Below are positions 58,831-64,000 of a stretch of DNA of 64,000 nucleotides, piece by piece. Under the pieces are notes generated by a model. It was given only the letters and a program-made list of their open reading frames with translations, had not been told where the DNA came from and made no database searches. A program made the translations under genes and the position numbers. The stretch is from Pyronema omphalodes (Eukaryota; Ascomycota; Pezizomycetes; Pezizales; Pyronemataceae), in NCBI GenBank assembly GCA_024516155.1, contig JAJJXM010000062.1:296200-360199 (forward strand), written 5' to 3'. The stretch's first letter is position 1, and every line of letters starts with the position of its first letter.

Positions 58831-59336
58831 ACCTCAGCACCAGAGTCATAACGACCCTCAACTCATAGGGTGCGGCGTGAAGGGCTTGGTGCTATACTAG
58901 GCAGCGAATATCTGACTATGGGCTGCACGTACCATGCAGTCATGGTCACGTGCCCTGATGCCTGGTTTGACACGGCGAAGATCTGCTGGATATTCTGCAC
59001 TCATTAAGGTAGTGTGCCAGGGGCGAGAGTCAAAATAACTGACAGATCGCCTTCAAGAGACAGTAGAACATCGTGGGATCATATGTACATTGAAGTTTAC
59101 GCGACGGGGAATGGGTGGTGCATGACTGTGCTGACGGTCAGTTTCCATATCCGGCAGGTATGAAGACAGCAACCTAGGAAATGCCACTAAGGATGCATTC
59201 AGCCGGAATACATGGAGAGAAACTATGTATATTGAATGGTACTGAAGAAGGATGGACTGACGATGACCGAATACGAATGAGGAGATGGATGCGTCGGTAT
59301 GATGTCGAGTTGAGAACAAAGAGATACATAAAACAT

Positions 59337-59483
59337 GTAAAAACACGCATTATACAGCCAACCGTAATTGTGATCCCGGTATTCTCGGAGCCTTTGAATT
59401 GCAGCAAGCAACGTACCGATACGCTCTGTCGGCTGAGGAGTCCCGTATACGCTTTGGCAATCAGGAGAATCCCGACACCGGTC
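59337..59483 (+). repeat. Dispersed repeat, copy 1 (empty MITE site)
   Basis: About 147 bp similar to 62795-62929. Shared blocks include ACACGCATTATA/ACGCATTATGC, GCAGCAAGCAACGTAC, CTGTCGGCTGA and CCCGTATACG. It runs uninterrupted through the point where copy 2 carries the MITE. Confidence 0.8.
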
Positions 59484-59687
59484 GAACAATACCTCACAGA
59501 AGCTTGATTCCCGCTGTCTTTCCTGCATTCTTAAAAGAAAACTGAGAATTGGAGGGGAAAACAATGCTGTATTTGTAGATTCTGTCATGGCCCTACGGTT
59601 GCATGTGATTATGAATCAATGAATGAAAAATGAATACTTCCTCTACGGGAAATTCTTTCGGTCACTGACTGCTTTCTACATCTTCTG

Positions 59688-59755
59688 TAATTTTCTGTAA
59701 TTTTCTGTAATTTTCTGAAATGTTGTAAGATTTTCTGTAATTTTCTGTAATTTCC
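59688..59755 (+). repeat. 11-bp tandem repeat (TTTTCTGTAAT)
   Basis: About six imperfect copies. Confidence 0.9.
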
Positions 59756-59977
59756 GCCAAGGAACTCCGCGTGTAAAGACATTATCAAGTCAAGATGGTA
59801 CCGATCTCACATCCTTGCCCTATGGTTCATGAAATGGTTATAAAATTGGTGCATAAATCATGTATAAATCTCAAAATTTCCCCACCAAAACATAATCTAG
59901 GTTTATTACCTGTTTACAATCTTATTGGGTATTTCTTACAACCTATTTAATCCTCGTTTACATTTTATTTACAACAC

Positions 59978-60215
59978 CACTTAAACGTCATTTACAATTT
60001 ATCTACAACTCCACTTAAACATCATTTACAATTCATTTACAACCCCACTTAAACGTCATTTACAATATATTTACAATCCCACTTAAACGTCATTTACAAT
60101 TTATTTACAACCCCACTTAAACGTCATTTACAATTCATTTATAACCCACTTAAACGTCATTTACAATTGGTTTATTTATTATTTACAACCCCACTTAAAC
60201 GTCATTTACGATTTG
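59978..60215 (+). repeat. 34-bp tandem repeat, about seven copies
   Basis: Units start CACTTAAACGTCATTTACAA followed by an AT-rich half containing TTTACAACCC. Unit length is 34 bp, with some longer variants at the right end. Confidence 0.9.
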
Positions 60216-61960
60216 TTTATTTATTACTTACAGCTGCCATTCACAAGTCATTTACAATTTGTTTTGTCATTGTTTACAATTTCTTTTGTTATCGTCTGCA
60301 ATCTCTTCTTCCATTGTTTACGTGACTATTTACTCCACACCTTGCATTCTGTAATACCCCCATACACTGCAAAATCATCTAGCACGTTTATTGAGTGGTG
60401 TTAATGTTTATACTCCAAGATAAACTTGCAAGATAACTGTGGTTTGATTTACAGACGAAGATCATTGACAATAAGGAATTTCATCAATTTCTGTGAGGTA
60501 AGTCGAACAGGAATGAGAACTCACTAAGTCAGCAGGATCGGAAGCCTTTCGGAATAGCCTATACCGATCAGCATTGTTCTATTCTGTCAGTCAATATTTC
60601 GCCTTATAAACCGCATTAATCAGTATTTCACAGCTTCAACGATAGAACTCTGCAATGGTGTGTATTTTCAATAGATGGCGGGTTTGCATCTGCGAACTCA
60701 GGATGGGAATTCGTCAGGAATTGAGCGAATGCTGAAGATATAGGGAGCCTGTTGAGAATCTGAAAGCCTGTCTTCAGCAAAAAATCTGGACTAGGCTGGA
60801 CATTTTCAAGGTGGAAAAGGCGCTAAAATGCAAGCTAGTATACCATAGTGTCCCCGCCCTCCGTCTTCCTGGACTCCACCGGAATGGAATTCCCGGTTCT
60901 CCTCCCTTGCCAACCTCAGCTCTTCCATACAAGCTACTCTCCATCGATTCCAGTCCTACACTGCTCCCCTGCGCTCACCTACCCAGGGAGATAACTAGCT
61001 GTTGCGATCACATTCCCTATACTCTTACCCTGCATAGCTGATAATGCTGTATGTCGGACGAAATCAAAGGGGAAATGCCGGAGGAAGTAAATTGTCTATG
61101 AGGTGGTTCTAAATGACTCACGGAAAATAATTGATATACTTCTATACAAGAATTTGTGGGATTTTTTGTTTGCAATGAGCACCGATATTTGTTGAGAAAT
61201 ACAGGTGCGGCTTGGTGAGCAGGCAAATGATTATCATGAGGATTTGTTTTATTTCATGTCACGTTTGAATTGCAAAATTAATATGATAACCCATGGCCAT
61301 TTTTTTTTTTTTTGTTTTTGTCTCAGGGCGACATTCCGTCCATTTGATGGAATGCAATGTAGAATTCACCGAAGCCTCCTTCTATGGTCGGTTTAAATTA
61401 ACATCATTTACGATTGATGGGACCATTTGCTGAATGCCGAGAGTTTTTATGCAACAGGCCGTTATATCTTTCGGCTTTATAACTGTGATGGATTAAATCT
61501 TGAATAACCTACCCGGTGCATAAAAAGTTTGGTGGGGCATGGTTATAACATATGCAATTTGTATGGCAGACATGTACCATAGGGTTGCCGCAGCGAGGAA
61601 AGCAAAATCGGACACTTTAGGCGTTCGATGCCTAGGCAAGTCCAGGACGCGGTTAAGCTGCCCCTTCTCCTGGGCGAAGTCAAGCCGTAGCAAGAGTCCA
61701 ATCCCTATGTCGTCTATTCGCTGAGAAAAGGAAGGGGGGTGGGGGGAAAGCTGTGGTTATATAGACTGTGCCAAGACCTTGAGTGCTGTGCCGTGAACAT
61801 GACGTACTGATCGGACACCGGGGTTGAGCGTTCACCCGTGCCAAAGTCAACCACCCGCACGCCGTTGCAGCAGAATACAATGATATAGTTATCAGGAGCA
61901 CTGTCTAGAACATTTTATGATATGACGCATGATATCATCTCTTGATTGTTATTATATTTC

Positions 61961-62219
61961 TATTAGAAGCAGCTTTCATCAAGGTTACATTGGGAGGTGA
62001 GAAGGTAGCTAGTATCGTACTGCATCGCCCCCCTCAGCTCCCTAATGAATGTTTGTTGAAACGGTACTTCTGATCGTCTTCTCCGCCATAGATACCAAAT
62101 ATTCCCAGGACAAGTAAAAGGTCTATTAGGAGTGGCTTCCACCAAGAGCCGATTGGGAGGTGAGAGGGTAGTCGGTATCATACCGCATCGCCCCTCCTCA
62201 GCTCCCCAATTGATGCTTG
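61961..62219 (+). repeat. Diverged direct duplication (about 95 bp, two copies)
   Basis: 61961-62055 and 62124-62219 share TATTAG, ATTGGGAGGTGAGA, GCATCGCCCC and CTCAGCTCCC, in the same order and spacing. Confidence 0.8.
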
Positions 62220-62330
62220 TGAGAAACCCCTTCTGATAGATTAGTTATTCATTCCGAAAATGCTTGACAGAGAAAGAATTCGATGGGATGTGCGTAGGTT
62301 TATATACACGGGGCAGAGAGCAAAAGGTTC

Positions 62331-62545
62331 AAGAATGGCTGTTGTGGACATACCGAGCAAAGAGAGTGGCAGAGTGCGAAGGTGGCAAGGTGACATTGAT
62401 TCGACAACAAAAGAAAAGAAAATGACATAAAAAGTTTGAGTCACCAGAGCATCATCGGGAGAAGGACCATGAATGGCGGTTGTTGACACACGGAGCACAG
62501 AGAGTGGCAGAGTGCGAAGGTGGCAGGTGACATCAATTTTGCAAG
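62331..62545 (+). repeat. Diverged direct duplication (about 80 bp, two copies)
   Basis: 62331-62412 and 62468-62545 share GAGAGTGGCAGAGTGCGAAG and GGTGACAT. A shorter third piece (GAGAGTGGCCAAG) lies near 62590. Confidence 0.8.
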
Positions 62546-62794
62546 GGAAAAGGAAAAAAACCAACGCTTCACGGTAACGATACAGTATAGAGAGTGGCCA
62601 AGAGGGCACCGGACATTCATTTTACAGAGAAAATAAAAGAAAAAAGAGAAAATCAGTCTGCTTGCAATCGACACATGATAATGAGAATGCAAATTTCTGA
62701 ACAAATAATTAAAAAACGAAAATGCAAACTAAATAATGAAAAACTCACCATGCATATTTCAGGAAAAACATGGAAAAAGCAATGCATAAAAGAG

Positions 62795-62929
62795 AAAAGC
62801 ACGCATTATGCATGCAACCGTGATCGTAATTGCGGTAGTCTCACGTAGCCACGGGAATGCAGCAAGCAACGTACGGATAACGCCCTGTCGGCTGAGAGAT
62901 CCCGTATACGGCTTGGCAATTGGGAGAAT
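62795..62929 (+). repeat. Dispersed repeat, copy 2 (interrupted by MITE)
   Basis: Similar to 59337-59483. It continues at 63131 after the MITE. Confidence 0.8.
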
Positions 62930-63130
62930 GGAGGACTTCCCATCGCTCTATAGCAACGGACGTGAGAGTCCATTTCACCATAAAAAAATATTTTCTATAC
63001 AACGCGAATAGAGCACTAGGATAGACAGGGGGGTCCCTAGCCCCCTGTCTATTCAGATTTTCTATTGCTATCGAATAGATGAAGTTGAGGTGGTTCTATC
63101 CACCCCCAATAGAGCGATGGGAAGTCCTCC
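62930..63130 (+). mobile_element. MITE of the Harbinger family, 201 bp
   Basis: Both ends read GGAGGACTTCCCATCGCTCT inward, with identity over 22 bp, and share the first 15 bp with the Harbinger element at 28383. The flanking duplication is AAT (62927-62929 and 63131-63133). The centre holds a GATAGACAGGGGG / CCCCCTGTCTAT inverted repeat. There is no coding capacity. Confidence 0.93.
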
Positions 63131-63184
63131 AATACTGACGCTGGTCGGACGTAGCCATTCTTGCAGTACTACCAATTTCACAAG

Positions 63185-63240
63185 GCCCGCTTCTTCTCAA
63201 AACATGACTAATAACAGTCTTGTCTTGAGAGAGAGCGGGC
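63185..63240. repeat. Imperfect hairpin of 56 bp
   Basis: GCCCGCTTCTTCTCAAAACA pairs imperfectly with TGTCTTGAGAGAGAGCGGGC around a short loop, followed by six T residues. It looks like a folded RNA or a small palindromic insertion. Confidence 0.7.
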
Positions 63241-64000
63241 TTTTTTGCGTTAGGTAAGCAAGAGAACCACCGTATCTACAGCCACAACCGAGTGAGAATA
63301 CATGACTAACAAGACATTCTCCTCGACCTCGACGCCGTCTACCAACTCAACCCACTCTGCCTACTCGAGCCCCTCTGCGTACTTGACCCCATCGCCCACC
63401 TCTTCGACTGAGCCCATCCACTCAGCTAACTCACCCATATCCAACCGCCTTGCCACTTCTGTCCTAGCGCCGACAGGGATGGATCACTAGACATCCTCGT
63501 CCTCCATCATCCTCCATCACGCGGTGTGTAAGGAAACAGGGGTGCTAATCCTGTCAAGGGAAATCGAATCCGCGCCTGAGACCCGCAAATCTCATAAAAC
63601 CGGTAGAGACAAGGAAAACCGATCATTAGGAGTACATCCGAAATGGAAAGGGTAGGAAATACCAACAGCCAAAACCATCGGGGACAGTATAAAGCGAGGA
63701 AAATGGAAAGGATAATGAAATACCAGCAGCGAAAACAGTGGGGGAAAATATAAGGATGTATCGGAGAAAATGGGAGGTATCGGAGGAATCGGGAGGCATC
63801 GGAGAAAATGGGAGGATATTGTAAAGGTCTTGATCGAATATGACGAAGACTTTTCAACGCACAACTCGATACAGACAGAGAAGCAGCTGGAATTATACGG
63901 GGAAAATGGACGCATGTCTTTAAAAGTTTAAAGACAGAATATGATGGAGACATTCCAACTCAACATTCTAGGAACAGCACCCAGCGGAGATATTTCTGCT

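Larger units (their letters stand above)
58831..64000. other. 5.2-kb repeat-dominated region without recognised genes
   Basis: It contains several tandem and dispersed repeats, a MITE and a hairpin. A 62-codon Ser/Thr-rich frame (63302-63490) and a hydrophobic minus-strand frame (63507-63953), which overlaps purine-rich direct repeats, are probably not genes. Confidence 0.55.

Noticed and set aside
59978..60215. CRISPR-like array
   Set aside because: The 34-bp units are contiguous without unique spacers, and the host is eukaryotic.

Overview
The window reads as nuclear DNA of a filamentous ascomycete (Pezizomycotina). The main evidence is short spliceosomal introns of about 50-120 bp with GTRNGT donors and YAG acceptors in nearly every gene. 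A SidA-type ornithine N5-monooxygenase, a hybrid histidine kinase, PEX11, a cap guanine-N7 methyltransferase and a fungal PIF/Harbinger transposon also fit. The species cannot be fixed from sequence alone. Exon coordinates were worked out by hand from frame continuity and splice signals; most give continuous, family-consistent proteins.

Left part (1-24 kb): two tandem paralogous three-finger zinc-finger genes (926-2040 and 3987-5374), the second carrying a 15-bp minisatellite that encodes a GGYEG tract. A sugar-porter MFS transporter follows on the minus strand (7624-9416), then about 6.4 kb without a recognisable gene. A seven-exon PAS hybrid histidine kinase (15824-19994) and two hypothetical genes (21243-21821 plus; 22136-23751 minus) complete this part.

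Middle part (24-47 kb): an AMID/FSP1-like flavin oxidoreductase (26357-27694, minus) and the ornithine monooxygenase sidA (32462-33884, plus) are divergent. They are separated by a complete 2999-bp PIF/Harbinger element (28383-31381) with terminal inverted repeats, an ACT target duplication, a DDE transposase and a Myb/SANT-like partner gene. Without the element the two genes would share an intergenic region of about 1.8 kb with three exact ATCAGATAA sites, the motif of iron-sensing GATA repressors. A seven-exon aldo-keto reductase (34613-36005), a four-TM membrane protein (37217-39297), and the divergent housekeeping pair PEX11 (minus) and ABD1 (plus) follow.

Right part (47-64 kb): 46.8-51.2 kb is repeat-rich, with decayed repeats carrying tRNA-like D- and T-arm motifs, a 232-bp MITE and a 209-bp inverted-repeat element. 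The gene 51217-53989 encodes an unusual 907-residue protein made of three different tandem repeats: 50-residue units, 11-mers and a Q/A-P-N-F/Y-D motif. A minus-strand gene (56214-58830) encodes a SesB-like alpha/beta hydrolase of the kind fused to fungal NLR proteins, but with a charged repeat tail instead of an NLR module. The last 5 kb is repeat-dominated. It contains a 201-bp MITE whose ends match the Harbinger element and whose pre-insertion site is preserved in a paralogous sequence 3.4 kb away.
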